The notes below the pieces were generated by a model. That model was not told the DNA's origin. It saw nothing but the letters and a program-made list of their open reading frames with translations, and did not search any database. A program made the position numbers and the translations under genes. A stretch of 64,000 bases of DNA from Mikania micrantha (taxonomy: Eukaryota; Streptophyta; Magnoliopsida; Asterales; Asteraceae), in contig CM018681.1 of NCBI GenBank assembly GCA_009363875.1, positions 38,519,510-38,583,509 of the forward strand, given 5' to 3'. Within the stretch, counting starts at the first letter, position 1. The number at the start of each line of letters is the position of its first letter. This document shows, piece by piece, positions 1 to 12,412 of this stretch.

Positions 1-2454
1 TGCTCCATGCCCGGGCGTTTGCCTCTTATAATGTTAGCCCATAACATGGTCATTCTAATCTACTTCCCATTCCGAGACTCGTTCCTGCTCTCGGTGTAAA
101 TGTATAATAAAGAATATATGCCATGATGTTGACATTAACCTCAGTGGGGTTTCAACCCTATTTTTATAAGGCCACCCTTTCGGGCCGCTGTGCGTGGGGG
201 ATTCCCCAAGTAGTACTACCCATATACTCACCGGCTCTCCTTATGAGTTAATGGTTGTAAATTATGTTTAATGTCTAGGGAAAGCAATTTTATTTGAAAC
301 GGACGTTCATAATCACATAAATATAATTTTATAAACATTTTATGGAGCATGCTTTCAGTATCCCAAAACAGTAAAAAGAAAAGGGATCACATGAATTCAC
401 CTGGTTGCTTCCATGGATTCATTTGGTTCCTGTACAGGTACGTCATTGCCACTATGTATGCTATGCTATGTTCCCAGAGTTATCATCAATGCAAGTTCCT
501 ATTTGTAATCATCTATACATGTATAAATTGTAGATTTCATACATTATGGTTGTTGATTGTGGTTGAGCTCTTTGGGTTTTTGTATATAAGGTTTACTGGT
601 TTAAAGTTTCTCTATAATACCATACCTAATGATATCTTATCATACAATTGTACAATAAATGTATGTGAAATTGTTATTATTAACAGATGATTAATATAAC
701 TATTAGTATGCTACATCACGTCATCTTATGTAACTATTATGTTCGTAGTATCTAAATTAATTAGTTAGCATTGTGTCTAACATTCTTAAGTTTTAAATGT
801 TGGTTCACCCTTGAGACAATCACTATCCCACTCGTTCATCTCGCGCGTACAATCCAATTTAATTAACCGATCATATGTTTCATAACCCGAACATGTTTCA
901 AAAATCGTTTTTAACCAACGAATAAAATTGGGCAGTCGGTTTTTACTGTTGACTACTGTTGACCAGGTTTGACCAGCTGTAAACACGTTTGACTCTTGTT
1001 GACCAGAGCATCAACCCATCTCCAAACCCTAATATCGGTCACCTCTATCTCCGACCACCACCGTGGTTGTTCCACTGCCACCAACAGCCTGTTGGTTACC
1101 AACACAACCGCAAGAACCATCCAAAAGAAATCATTAGGACCGAAAACCTTCAACAACTCAACATGCAAGTATAGATCGGGGCTGGTTATGTCCTTTCTTA
1201 CCTTCGATTTATGGTTGGAGAGGAAGAACAGCCGTAAATCTTAGCACCACCACCGTCCTTGAGCCACTGCCGTGGCCCTTAGCCGCCGTTAAATGTGGTG
1301 TTTTTGGTCTCCACCCTCTTTCTACCCTTTTGATGTGGCTGAAACGAGTCCTCGGTCTCTCTTCGTTTTCGGTATAAGGCTAGAACCTAGCCTAAACGGC
1401 AGCATGGCAGACTGCTGTCGTGTGGTTGTAGCAAAACCCTAGCCGCCACCTTTCTTCTCACCCCCTTTTCTCTCAATTTGAGTCGAAATCTTCCCAAGAT
1501 GCAGAAGGGAATGTTGTAGAGCTTGGAGAGAGGTGTTTAGAGGTGTTTCCTGTTCATTCCGCCGCCGTGCTCCGCCATTGCTCCGCTGCAGCTCCGCCTT
1601 GCACCACCGCTGGTCTCTCTCTCTTCCTCTAGGTTTCTTTGAACGACTGAAAACGCACACACATAAAACATGTGTGGTGCGGCTGAAATTATAATGGGAA
1701 AAAGGGTATTGTATCCCTTTTATACTTAGGGTTTAATCTAGGGTTACAAGTAGAACAAAACGCGTATCCGACCACTCTCGCGAGCGTATTCCGTTTTCAC
1801 TTCTTATATCTCGACCCGAAGCTTATTAAATAAACAAGAATAACCTAAAATATTATTAAAACGTTTTATGTTGTTCGTTATTATTAATTTGTTTAGTTAA
1901 TTCCGTTGAAACGCGGTAATTATAGAGTATATGACATATTTAACGGATTTAATGTTTTCGAGCTCCGAATAAGATTCTTATATTTTAATATTATTAATAT
2001 TTTAAATAGGTATTTATCAATGCTATTTACCTCAGCTCGTGACTCGGAAACGTTTAATTAGTTAATATCATTATACGCATGTTAAATAAAATTTTATAAT
2101 GCATTCGATTATACAAGTATATGTTACATACGATCGTCTTAAAAAAATCATCTAATTAGTATAAAGAAGATCGTGTTATATTTAACTCTAATAAATATTG
2201 TTCTTTAATTTGCTCTTATGATTATTGAGAAAAATTTTTAGAATTAATTTATCGAGTGAATTTATCGAAGTATTGTCAATTAAATTTTAAAACTTATCAA
2301 ACTTGTTTAAATAATTTTGATTCTATTCAAGTCTAAGTATTTGAGCTTGATTTAAATATAGGATTCTTACTGGGCCTACTTGGGCCTTAATGGGCCTGAG
2401 TATTTAATTTATAATAGTATGTTTAAGTTTAGGGGATTTTTCACAGTTGTTACA
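1..2454 (-). mobile_element. Partial LTR of a minus-strand retroelement
   Basis: Read on the minus strand, the stretch starts at 2454 with TGTAACA, the same terminus used by the other chromovirus LTRs here, and continues off the left edge. A TATAAAAGGG box lies about 735 bases in, comparable to the promoter position in the D LTR, and pyrimidine-rich transcribed-looking sequence follows. No coding frame is credible; the short ORFs are chance. The sequence immediately right of 2454 resumes a D-family LTR in the opposite orientation, so this looks like an insertion into that LTR. The right target-site copy cannot be checked because the other end is outside the window. Family assignment is unknown. 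Confidence 0.5.
1715..1724 (-). promoter_or_regulatory. TATA box of the minus-strand LTR
   Basis: TATAAAAGGG on the minus strand, roughly 735 bases inside the LTR start at 2454. The D 3' LTR has TATAAAAGG at about 780 bases, so the position fits a U3 core promoter. Confidence 0.5.
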
Positions 2455-2599
2455 GCTTTGAACCATCTGATTCGAGGTAAAAACGAGATTTTTGTTGCGA
2501 TTTTAGAGTTTTCAAACCCCTTAGTTGACCCTCACTTCTAATAGGCTAAAACCCTCAGAAATCCTAGGAAAACTACACTAAAAACACTTAGGAGAGTGT

Positions 2600-2990
2600 A
2601 GGAATATGTGAGGATTCATGGTCAAGGCATTTGGTTCGATTTTAGGGGATATGCAGCTGATGGAATTCGACCAGCCGAATGGGTCTCTCTCGGCCAGGCC
2701 GAATGGCCGTAGGCCGTAAGAGGCAACCATAGGCCTGTACGACACTCTGATTTGCACAGCTATCTCCCATTCGACCACTTTCCATTCAGTCGAGATATCC
2801 ACTCCTTCGGCAGTCCTCATTCGGCCGAAACACTAACCAGCATGACCATCATTCGGCCGCCCCTCTCATACGGCCCAGCCCCTTCGTCCACAGGCTCATG
2901 CGGCTAACTTCATTCGACCGTGACAGTTCAGTAGGCCCACACCCCATTCGCCTGGGTCTTCAATCGGTTGAGACCCTCATCACTTCGGAT
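2600..2990. repeat. Degenerate TTCGGCC / CCGAAT word tract
   Basis: Short words such as CATTCGGCC, GGCCGAAT and ATTCGACC recur about every 20-30 bases. The tract occupies the same relative LTR position as the CGAACC tracts of elements C, D and E, but with a different word, so the position is conserved while the word has changed. Confidence 0.6.
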
Positions 2991-4671
2991 AAACCAAACC
3001 TAGACCAAGGAGTGTTAGTCGTGGAGAGTTACTAAACCATGTGACCCATATGGAGAGTTACTCCATGCATGCATGGTGTGTGTGTGTGCATGGGAAGCTT
3101 ATTAGAGTTTTCATATTATAAGACCAACTTGAATTGTCTAAGGTTCAACCATGGGTTTTAACAAGAAAGTGGGAATTCTATAAGAAGCAAGAAGAATAAG
3201 CTAAGTGTAGGTGTAAATTGTAACACCTAATACTTAGAGATTTCTATGCAATTACGTAGCTTAGTTAGAGAGGCCCGTTGGATTCTCTAAGACGGATTAC
3301 ACACTAAATTGATGCAGAAACCATGGAAAGACAAGGATCTAACAAAGGACTTAGGGTAATTGAATGAAATTAACCTAAGTCTAACAAGCTAAATTATATT
3401 ATGTTTTAATTAAATAAAATGATTTGTAACTTTTTTATTTAAAGAGTTTCAGAATAAAAGAAATTGATTTGTAAACTTTATTAAATTAAATTAAGCGATT
3501 TCTAAATTAATGAATAACTTAAATTGAATCATTTAAATGTGTTAATTAAAGACTAGTAATGATTACTTACGGGATAAGGGCTATGAATGGGTAATACATT
3601 AGATTAGTTAGAGAGAATCTTAGAAAACACATTAGTAACATAGGACGCTTAGTTTCACACCGAGACCATGAACTTTAGATACGCCTATGTTAAAGTCTTA
3701 TAGTATTCGAATCTCTTAATACAACTCAGGTGTGAAGATACTTAAACTACAATTCACAAGCGCGCATTATCTTTTGTGATTTCATTCTTAGCAACACATG
3801 TGAGTTCATTGTCCCCTTTCAAACTATTTTGTTTTTACTTTGGGACTGAGAAGCATGCTACACATTTAAAATAAATGTTTAAATGTTTCTTAAATGCTTT
3901 TATACTTATTCATAATTTTAATTCATAATGCTAATGCTTATTAAAGTTATCTTCAATGCTAATGCATTATACGCTCATTCTTAATGCTAATACTTCATAT
4001 ACTTATAATAGTTTGCTTAAAACCCTGGATGGTTTTAAATTGCCAAGAATACAAAGGCTAAAACGCTAAAATGCTTTTATAAACTATACTTTGGAAGCTT
4101 GAATACTCAAACTCAGAATGGATTATATGCTTGATGTGCTTGTTATGCTTGAATGCTCAAAATGCTTGGAATGCTTTAAACTATTGTATGCTTGATATGC
4201 TTGAGATGCTAAGACAACAGGCTAGTACTTGTGCACATGATACGTAAATGCTAAGTTATGTGAATGCTAAAAACTTGTATGCTAAAGCTATCGGCTATTG
4301 TAGAACAAACTGATAGGCCTCTTAGTGCTTGCCATACAGTGTTCTTCATAATAAAGACCTTGAGGAATAGACTCTTTGGCCTCTCAGTGCTTGCCACACA
4401 GTGTTTCCTCATAGTCCACCTATGTTTTGTGATGAGCGACTAGGATTATTATGGTTTCCTTCAGTTGACTTTGTGTCATCTTGGGAAGTCCCGTATCAAA
4501 ACACCGACGTTGCGAATCATATTTAGTCCCGTTCTGGATTGATACTGAACTCCTTAGGGTGTTCAGTGGTCCATAAAGGAACCTATTAAACTTGACTTTC
4601 AAATGCTATGGAAATGGGATTGAATGGTAGGTAAAATGCTTAATTATCATTAACAACAATATGCTATGTTG

Positions 4672-4741
4672 TCCGGTATGTGGTGGGATGTCGGCTGGGG
4701 CTTGTTCCCCTACGTATGCCCTATATATAAGTATGCTTGGA
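4672..4741 (+). other. Structured module copy M1 (LTR fragment A)
   Basis: Stem strand TCCGGTATGT pairs with GTATGCTTGGA (one bulged C, several G-U pairs). Inside are TGGTGGGA, a GGGG/CCCC hairpin and TATGCCCTATATATAAG. Confidence 0.6.
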
Positions 4742-4917
4742 TGGATAGTTTAGGTGGTTGTTGATGAGGTTAAGGTTGATACCGAGAGGATTTGCAAAAG
4801 CTATTTTCAAATACTAAACTATACGAACTCACCAACCATTGTGTTGACTTTGTTTTTGTTAGTACATGTTTGTAATTGTTTGCTATTCAATAGTTGTATT
4901 TATTTTGAGTTTAGAAA

Positions 4918-5100
4918 AAGGTTCGGCTATGGTTTGCCTAAGGTTCGTCTGGCCCACGAATCTTGGCATATTGGCGAACCTATAACTTGACAAAGGTTCG
5001 GCGAACCTTTTAGTCTGTTTTCATAGGTTCGTCTAGCGAACCTTAGGGTTCGGCTGGCAAACCTTAGGTTTGGCTACCAGTAATAGGTTCGCTGGTCTAG
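4918..5100 (+). repeat. GGTTCG word tract inside the copia LTR
   Basis: AGGTTCG, GGTTCGGC, GGTTCGTC and variants such as AGGTTTGGC recur about every 20 bases up to the TATA box. A similar end, TAGGTTCGCTGGTCTA, reappears at about 14440. Confidence 0.75.
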
Positions 5101-5104
5101 TTTC

Positions 5105-5113
5105 TATAAATAG
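5105..5113 (+). promoter_or_regulatory. TATA box of the copia LTR
   Basis: TATAAATAG lies about 230 bases before the LTR end, the expected place for the U3 core promoter. Confidence 0.65.
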
Positions 5114-5344
5114 AAGGTTTGTTTGTAGAACTTGTAGAACTTTGGATAGAACTTCTGAGATTTTCTCTGTGTGAGAACTTTGTTTCTGAGTGATTTCTTG
5201 TAATCATTTGTTGATAATACAAGAGTTGATTATTGAGTTACTTGTGTTCTTTGATATTCTACATATTGACTATGGATTCCGCACGTAGTTGATAGTTAGT
5301 AGGACTTTGTATTCGATCCTGATCGGTTTCAACCAAATCAACAG

Positions 5345-5356
5345 TGGTATCAGAGC
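5345..5356 (+). other. Primer binding site of copia A
   Basis: TGGTATCAGAGC, complementary to the 3' end of plant initiator methionine tRNA, lies just after the LTR end. Confidence 0.9.
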
Positions 5357-5596
5357 GTTTGGTGAGGTTCTACACTACAATTTCAAGGAATTCAAGCAAT
5401 TGAAGATTTGAAGACATTTGATGGATCAAATTCTTTCTTCTTGATTGATTTTTAGGTGATTTGAGACTGTTTTTATCATCAATTGTTGTTGAATTACAAC
5501 AATTGAAGTTTTGGAGGTGTTTTGGTAGAGATTTGGAAGGATTTTTTTAAGTTTTGGAAGGTTTCCAGCCCAAAATTTTCAAAATTTGCGCTACAG

Positions 5597-6005
5597 GTTC
5601 GTGGGACGAACCTGTGACTTGCTGAACACAAAGGTTCGTTGTTAGAAGGTTTTTTAGAGGGTTCGTTTGATAGTTCGCTGAAGGTTCGGCAAAGGTTCTG
5701 TCAAGGTTCGGCAAGTTTGGGGGATAGTTCGTCAAAGGTTTGCTGCTTACTGTTCATAGTTCGGCTGAGGGTTCGCTTGAACTAAAGGTTCGCCAGTTTC
5801 TTGATTCGTCTGTGTAAGGGTTCGTGAGTTTCATGGTTCGTTGTTCAAAGGTTCGCTGCTCAAAGGTTCGCTGTTCAAAAGAAAATTTTGTCCATAGGTT
5901 CGGCTGAAGTTCGCCTGAAGGTTCGGCTAAGACAAAATTTTTTCTGGAGGTTCGGCTGAGGTTCGTTTGAGGTTCGGCTAGTGATAATTTTGAAAAGGTT
6001 CGCTG
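5597..6005 (+). repeat. GGTTCG word tract in the copia leader
   Basis: Some 25 GGTTCG or one-mismatch words (GGTTCGCTG, GGTTCGGCT, AGTTCGCC) fill the leader between the primer site and the gag start at 6033. It is not a tandem repeat: the spacers differ and only the word recurs. Confidence 0.85.
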
Positions 6006-6032
6006 CTTATCAACTCAGAAATTATTTCTGAC

Positions 6033-8987
6033 ATGTACGCGGCGATGGCAAGCAAGAACTCCAAACTTCAGAGCATTTTAATCGGTGAGAATGAAGTGGG
6101 TAGTACAAATAAAGTTCCAAAGCTATTGGATTTAGCTGATTATGACAGTTGGAAAGGACGATTTGAGACTCATCTAAATGGCACAGATACAAACTTATGG
6201 GAAAGAATCTTATCTCCTTATGTTGGTACTGATTTGTTTCAACTCTTGGAAAGACTAGATGTAGATGAGAGGAAAAAGTATGATTCAGAGAAGAAAGCTT
6301 ATTGGTTATTAAGTCAAGCCATTCTAAATCAAATTCTGCATCATTTGATGAACACAAGACTGCTTACAGTCTTTGGAATGCATTAAAGGCAAGAGTTGAA
6401 GGCAACACAAATCTGAAGAAAATGAAGGCTACAGATATCAGAAAGGAGTTTTAAAATTTTAACATCATTGGAAATGAGACTCTTGATTCCTTAATCACTA
6501 GATACAGACACTTGTTGACTGAAGTGAGAAAATATCGTATTGAGTATTCAGAGGATGAGAAGATTGATTGTTTGGCTGATGCACTACCTGATAAATGGAA
6601 TTCTTTAGTGTTCATATTGAGAGAAAACCTACCTGGATTGACATTGGTAGAGTTTATTCAGAAACTGGAGGAACAAGAAATGAAGGACAAACGTAAAGAA
6701 AGACGTGTAAATGTCACACAAGATCCTTCCCTGTATGGTGGTTCTGTTGCTACACCACCTGCAGCATCTGCAAAGATACAAACTGCTTTCGTGTCTAGGA
6801 CTTCTGAAGCTACTGCGAGTTCTTCGGTGTAATCAAGTTCTAGTTCACATTGTCCTATCAATGAGAAAAAGTCTAAGTCTACACCACCTCTAGTACAGCT
6901 TAACACTACAAATTTGGGAAAAGTGACAGTTGAAGCAGTTAAAGACCATATGTCTATTTTGTCGTGTGTAGTAAGTGCTTATGATGAACAGGTGGCTGGA
7001 AGAATCGGAAATGCAAATCTTACTTTTGAAGATTATACACAAATTGATGAAGATGAGATGGAATTGATAGACACACAGTGGGCTTTGGCGAGTGTTACTC
7101 GTAGAATTAATAGATATGAGAAGAAGACTGGGAAGAAATTCACTTTTGACCGGAACACAAAGTTTGGATTCAATCCAAAATCTACCCAGTGTTATAACTG
7201 TGGTGAACATGGTCATTTTGCAAGAGAGTGCAAGAATCCCAATAAGCAGGGAAATCTGAATCATTTCAAGCCAAGAGAAGATAATCAGAAGAAGAAAGAG
7301 AAATATGAGGAATCATCTTCTAAAGCACTTGTGAGTCAAGCTGATGAAGGGTATGACTGGGGTATTAAGTAAGATGATCTTATGGGTGCTTTCATGGCTT
7401 CATTGGGAGAAGAATTAGGGAAAGGAAAAGAGAAGATCGATGAGATGACTGAGGTACAACATGATTTGCATGAGATGACAGATAAACTCAAAGAGATGAA
7501 CTCTCAGTTAACTTCTGATCTGAGAGAATGCACAGAAGCCAACAAAAAGTTGATTTCAAAAGAAAAAGCATTTGACAAAAAGATAATTGATCTTGCTAAG
7601 GAAAACGAAGATTTGAGAATCAAAGTTTTACAGAATAATCATGCTGTTTCTGTGCATTTGGATTCAGTTCAGAAGTTGAAAGTAGAGTTATCAGCTGCAA
7701 AATCTGAAGCTGAGTTGAACAAAGCCAAGCTTGAAAACTGCCAGAATTCAACATATGTCATTGATTACTTTGCTGCTATGCAAAGATCTTCGCGTGATAA
7801 TTTTGGTATTGGTTTTCATGCTGTGCCAAATCCTCAAAGTTATGTATCAAGACCACAATTTGATCCAGAATTTGAAGTTAATCCAGTTTCTTTAAAGGAA
7901 AGTGTGTCTGATCAAGTGTCTGAGGAGATGGAAAGTTCACCATCTCATGAGAGTGAATTTGTTGATAATGATGCTCCTATCATCAAGGACATCACTGATT
8001 TAGAATATCCAGAGGATATTCTAAGAATGATTGGTCATCAACAAGCTAAAAATGTTGAGAAGATGAGTCCAGTTTTCAAGAAACCAAAATCTGAAGTAAA
8101 ATCAGCTGGGAAAACAGTGGTTAAACAAAAGCATGTTTTCAAATTAAATCAAAAAGTCAAGACTAATTCTAATCTAAAGCCAATTGTGTTTGTTGAGTCT
8201 TCTACCACACAAAAAGGAGAGTCAAGCAAAGTTTGTCAAAAACAAGAGAAATTTTTTAAAAAGATTGACAAGAAGTTTGTCAAAGTTGTTGACAAAGTTA
8301 ATCAAAGTGGGGATGGAAACAAGGGCAAATCAAAGATTTCTCAAAAGACAGTCAAGACAAAAACCATGTTTTTGAAAAATAAGGTTTTATCTCCATCTGT
8401 AGAATTCAAATCTTTGGGTTCATCTAAGAGGTGTGATGAATTAAAACCAAAGACTTTGTCATGAAAGAAATGCTACAGATGTGGGAAAGTGGGTCACGTC
8501 ATTGCCGAATGTGATTTGGATACTTGTAACCAATTTCATACTTTTACTCCACGTGAAACAAGACAGTGTTTTATTTGTGGAGGAAAAGGACATATTTCAG
8601 TCAATTGTCCAAATCACATGGTCAAGAAGAAAACTTCTGTTAATGACAGTCATGTGATCCATTCTGGTGGGAGTCCTAGGAGGGTAAAGCCTAGTGAAGA
8701 GGATATGAGAATACTCAGAAAATTTGATCATGAGTGCGTCTGGGTCAAGGAGGACAAGGCTCATAAAAGACAATTTTTTGAAAACCAACAAAAGGATAAA
8801 AGAGTTTTGAAAAAGACATCATCATCTGATGATGAATTTTATGACAATTTTTCTCCTAAAAGATTTTCAAAACAAAATGTTAAGTCTAATTCTTTTTGGA
8901 AATCCAGACCCAGGTCAGATGATCGATTTTTTGTCAGGAAGGATGAATACTTAGAAGAAGGGTCCTCAAGTAGTTCATCGAGATCGA
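6033..8987 (+). pseudogene. Copia gag (capsid/nucleocapsid), broken
   Basis: Gag builds the virus-like particle and binds the element RNA. The start at 6033 opens a copia-type gag polypeptide (DYDSWKGRFETHL; later LPDKWNSLVFILRENL). Three CCHC zinc knuckles are visible: CYNCGEHGHFAREC near 7190, CYRCGKVGHVIAEC near 8470 and CFICGGKGHISVNC near 8567. A lysine- and glutamate-rich coiled region lies between 7400 and 7740. Damage: a frameshift near 6350, then stops near 6452, 6830, 7370 and 8462, the last just before the second knuckle; another frameshift near 9000 leads into pol. The length, about 985 codons, is long for copia gag but fits SIRE-like elements. Function is lost. Confidence 0.85.
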
Positions 8988-11900
8988 ATGGCAGGAGGCT
9001 GTTCGGGGAGACTTAACGCCGGAATGGCGGGAGTCATCCCTTTTGGTACTGATCATTTGTTGTTTAAATTTATGGTGCAGGTGGCATTCACGGGCCATAT
9101 CAACAGTCAATGGATTGTTGATAGGGGATGTTCACGGCACATGACAGGAGATATCAGTTTGTTGAAAGATTTTTGTGAGATGAACGGATATTATGTCAAC
9201 TTTGCAGGTGACAAAGGTGGTCAGATTACCGGGAGTGGTTGTTTGACTAATGGTAAAGTTTCCTTTGACAATGTGAATTACTGCAAGGAGTTAACTAATA
9301 ATCTTTTGAGTGTGTCACAGATAACTGATAAAGGTTATAAGGTTTTGTTTGATGATAAGAAATGCTATGTGCTTAAACAAGGAATTAAGATTCCCAATGA
9401 CTGGATTTTGATGACTGCTGATAGGTGTAAAGATTTGTATGTTTTAGACATGGCTAATGCGGAGACGGTAAACAAAGTTGAGACGTGTCTGGTGTCGAAG
9501 GCCACTGAGCAGGATACTCGGTCTTGGCACAGGCGAATGGGTCACATACACATCAGAAAGATGAATCATCTTGTACACAATCAGTTGGTTGATGGTGTAC
9601 CCGTTAAACATTTCAAATTACCTGATGTGTGTGTTTCCTGTAAGAAGGGTAAACAGAAAAGGAGGTCACATAAGTCCAAAACAGTGTTTTCTATTGATAA
9701 ACCATTGGAATTACTTCACATGGATCTGTTTGGACCGATTAATGTGAAGAGTATCGGTGGTGAATCATATTGTTTTGTTGTGACCGATGATTTTTCTAGA
9801 TTTTCATGGGTAATGTTCTTAAAGTTTAAATCTGAAACTTATGAAAATTTTGTTTTGTTGGTAAACAGATTGGACACTTTGTACAAGTTGAGGGTTAGGC
9901 GAGTTCGATCAGACAATGGGACAGAATTCAAGAATCAGAACATGGAAGCATTCTGTGATTCAAAGGGCATCCAGCAACAATTTAGTGCACCGTATGAACC
10001 GCAGATGAACGGTGTAGCTGAAAGGAAGAATCGTACATTGATAGAGTCTGCTCGAACGATGCTCGCTGATTCGAAGCTGCCCATTACTTTCTGGAGTGAA
10101 GCTGTAGCGACCGCCTGTTTTACTCTCAACCGAGTGCTGATTGTCAAACGACATAACAAGACTTGTTATGAACTTCTTCAGAATCGGAAACCAAATTTGG
10201 AACACTTGGAACCTTTCGGGCCTCGTTGTACCATATTCAAGAAAGATGCTAAATTCAACTCTAAGGTTGAAGAAGGTTTCTTTCTGGGCTATAGCCTTCC
10301 CAACAAACGTGTGTTTAACAAACACACTGGTGTTGTGTAACTCTGGTATAATGTGGTTGTTCAAAGACATACACCTATACTTGAAGGCAAAGGTCCAAAT
10401 TGGTTATTCGATTATGATAAACTTTTCGAGTCTTTTAATTTGTCTCCTAATGTTACTGATGATGAAATTTCGTTGCAGATGTTATATGACTTACAAAATT
10501 CTGAAGATCAAGGAGTTTCTCATCAGGTTGATGATAATCATCCAACTGAGGAAGGCATTTTTGGAGCAGATAATGATGACTGGTCATCGGAGGATGATCA
10601 GGATGTTTTTGAAGATGCCGTTTCTCAAGATCAAGATGAAGATCAGAATATCACAAATCTTGATCATGGTGTTGGAGTCCCGCAAGTGCCAGTGTCCAGA
10701 GTTCATGTGAATCATCCTGTGGAGCAGATTATTGGAGATCCGTCTGTTGGAGTACAGACGAGAAGGCAAGTTGCAAACGAGGAGAGTTTGTACGTTGAGC
10801 TGGAGCGAAATCATGGGACTCAAGAATTATGGATGCATTCTGCATTTGTTTCTCAGATTGAGCCTAAATCTGTAACTGAAGCCCTGCGTGAGCCTGCCTG
10901 GGTGGAGGCCATGCAAGAGGAGCTTAATCAGTTTCAGAAACTGGAGTTTGGCATTTAGTGGATTTGCCAAAAGGTGAGAAGAAGATTGGCACCAGGTGGG
11001 TGTTGAAGTGTAAGCGAGATGATAGAGGCGTGATTGTTCGAAACAAGGCACGTTTGGTTGTTCAAGGGTTCAAACAGATAGAAGGAATTGATTATGACAA
11101 GGTATTTGCACCTGTGGCACGGCTTGAAGTGATTATATTATTTCTATCTTTTGCTGCCCACAAGAAATTTAAAGTTTTTCAACTGGATGTTAAGTCTGCA
11201 TTCCTTTATGGGTCTTTGAAGGAGACAGTGTATGTTTGTCAGCCACCGGGCTTTAAGGATCCGATCCACCGGGATCAGGTATATATCCTTGACAAAGCAC
11301 TGTATGGTCTTCATCAGGCTCCTCGAGCTTGGTATGAGACCCTCTAGACTCACCTTCTTGAACACGGGTTCAAGAGGGGTCAGATAGACAAAACACTGTT
11401 TTATCGGGAAAAGGACAAGGACATTCTCCTTGTTCAGATCTATGTAGATGACATCATCTTTCGGTCTACTGATGAACGGTTGTGCTTGGAATTTAAAGAG
11501 GTTATGATTGAGAAGTTCGAGATGAGTGCTATGTCAGACATTTAGTTCTTTTTGGGTTTACAAATAGATCAGACTGATGATGGCATTTTTATTCATGAGA
11601 CAAAATACATTCAAGATGTGCTAAAACGGTTTAGCATGCTTGATTGTAAACCCATTTCCAAGCCCATTCAGCCCAATCACAGGATTGAGCCTGATCTTAA
11701 GGGGGAGTTAATTGATGCTACATTATATCTTGGAATGATCGGGAGCTTAATGTATTTGATAGCCTCAAGACCGGATATTGTATTCGCTACAAGTATCTGT
11801 GCTCGCTATCAATCAAAGCCTAAAGTTTCTCATCTGATTGCAGTCAAGAGGATTTTACGTTATCTGAAGGGTACACCAGACACTGGTCTGTGGTATCCTA

Positions 11901-12412
11901 AGGATGATAACTATTCCTTTCATGCTTATAGTGATTCAGACTATGGAGGATGCAAGACTGATTCCAAATCAACTACTGGAGGTGCACAATTTCTGGGGGA
12001 GAGATTAGTCTCATGGCAGTGTAAGAAGCAAACATCTGTTGCTACATCTACATGTGAAGCTGAATATGTAGCTGCTGCCAGTTGTTGTTCCCAAGTCTTG
12101 TGGATACAACAACAGATGAGAGACTACGGATTGAACTTTCTATCTACCCCGATTCATGTAGATAATGAGGCTGCCATTGCAATTACCAAGAATCCAGTGT
12201 ATCATTCACGTTCCAAACACATTGATATTCGATTTCATTTCATACGCGATTGTTATGAAAATAAATTGATTGATGTGGTGAAGATACACACAAACGAGCA
12301 AAGAGCAGACCTTCTTACCAAGGCCTTTGACAAACAATGTTTTGAGTATTTACTCAAATTAAATGGGATCAGGGTCATGGGTGAGGTAATCAAGAATCAA
12401 CTTCCTTCGTAA
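8988..12412 (+). pseudogene. Copia pol (protease, integrase, RT, RNase H), broken
   Basis: Copia order is clear. Protease: WIVD-R-G-CSRHMTG at 9111-9149, where the catalytic D-S/T-G has become D-R-G (9120-9128). Integrase: HRRMGHI near 9530, HMDLFGP near 9718, RSDNGTEF near 9908 and NGVAERKNRT near 10009, so the acidic triad survives. Reverse transcriptase: IGTRWVLKCKRDDRG near 10985, FQLDVKSAFLYG near 11180 and an intact YVDD at 11441-11452. RNase H: AYSDSDYGG near 11925 and the tail HSRSKHIDIRFHFIRD near 12205. Stops at 10338 (TAA), about 10956, 11345 and 11543, with a frameshift near 10950, make it non-functional. The sequence resembles SIRE/Maximus pol. Confidence 0.9.

Larger units (their letters stand above)
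2455..4856 (+). repeat. D-family LTR fragment (copy A)
   Basis: This stretch follows the order of the 3' LTR of element D (57873-61825): a donor-like GATTCGAG|GTAAAA, a tract of TTCGGCC words, a segment around AGTTCATTGTCCCC and GGGACTGAGAAGCATG, tandem ATGCT-rich sequence, one copy of the structured module (4672-4741), then ACTCACCAACCATTG and TTGACTTTG. It corresponds to about D-LTR positions 990-3570. It is broken on the left by the minus-strand LTR and on the right by the copia element, which enters after GTTTT. No gene is present. Confidence 0.7.
4857..5343 (+). repeat. 5' LTR of copia element A
   Basis: The start is set by the break in the host D-family LTR (GACTTTGTTTT then TGTTAG) and the end by the primer site, giving TGTT...AACA ends and 487 bases. 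It contains a TATA box at 5105 and a GGTTCG tract in its middle. No second LTR copy is in the window, so the boundaries rest on one copy. Confidence 0.7.

Noticed and set aside
1..2454. A host gene on the left (pyrimidine-rich stretch and short ORFs at 1439-1660)
   Set aside because: The stretch fits the transcribed start of a minus-strand LTR, and the ORFs lack any coherent domain.
5597..6005. GGTTCG words as Pol III B-boxes or tRNA remnants
   Set aside because: GGTTCG resembles the B-box start (GGTTCGANTCC), but the following bases do not fit and no A-box or tRNA fold is seen.
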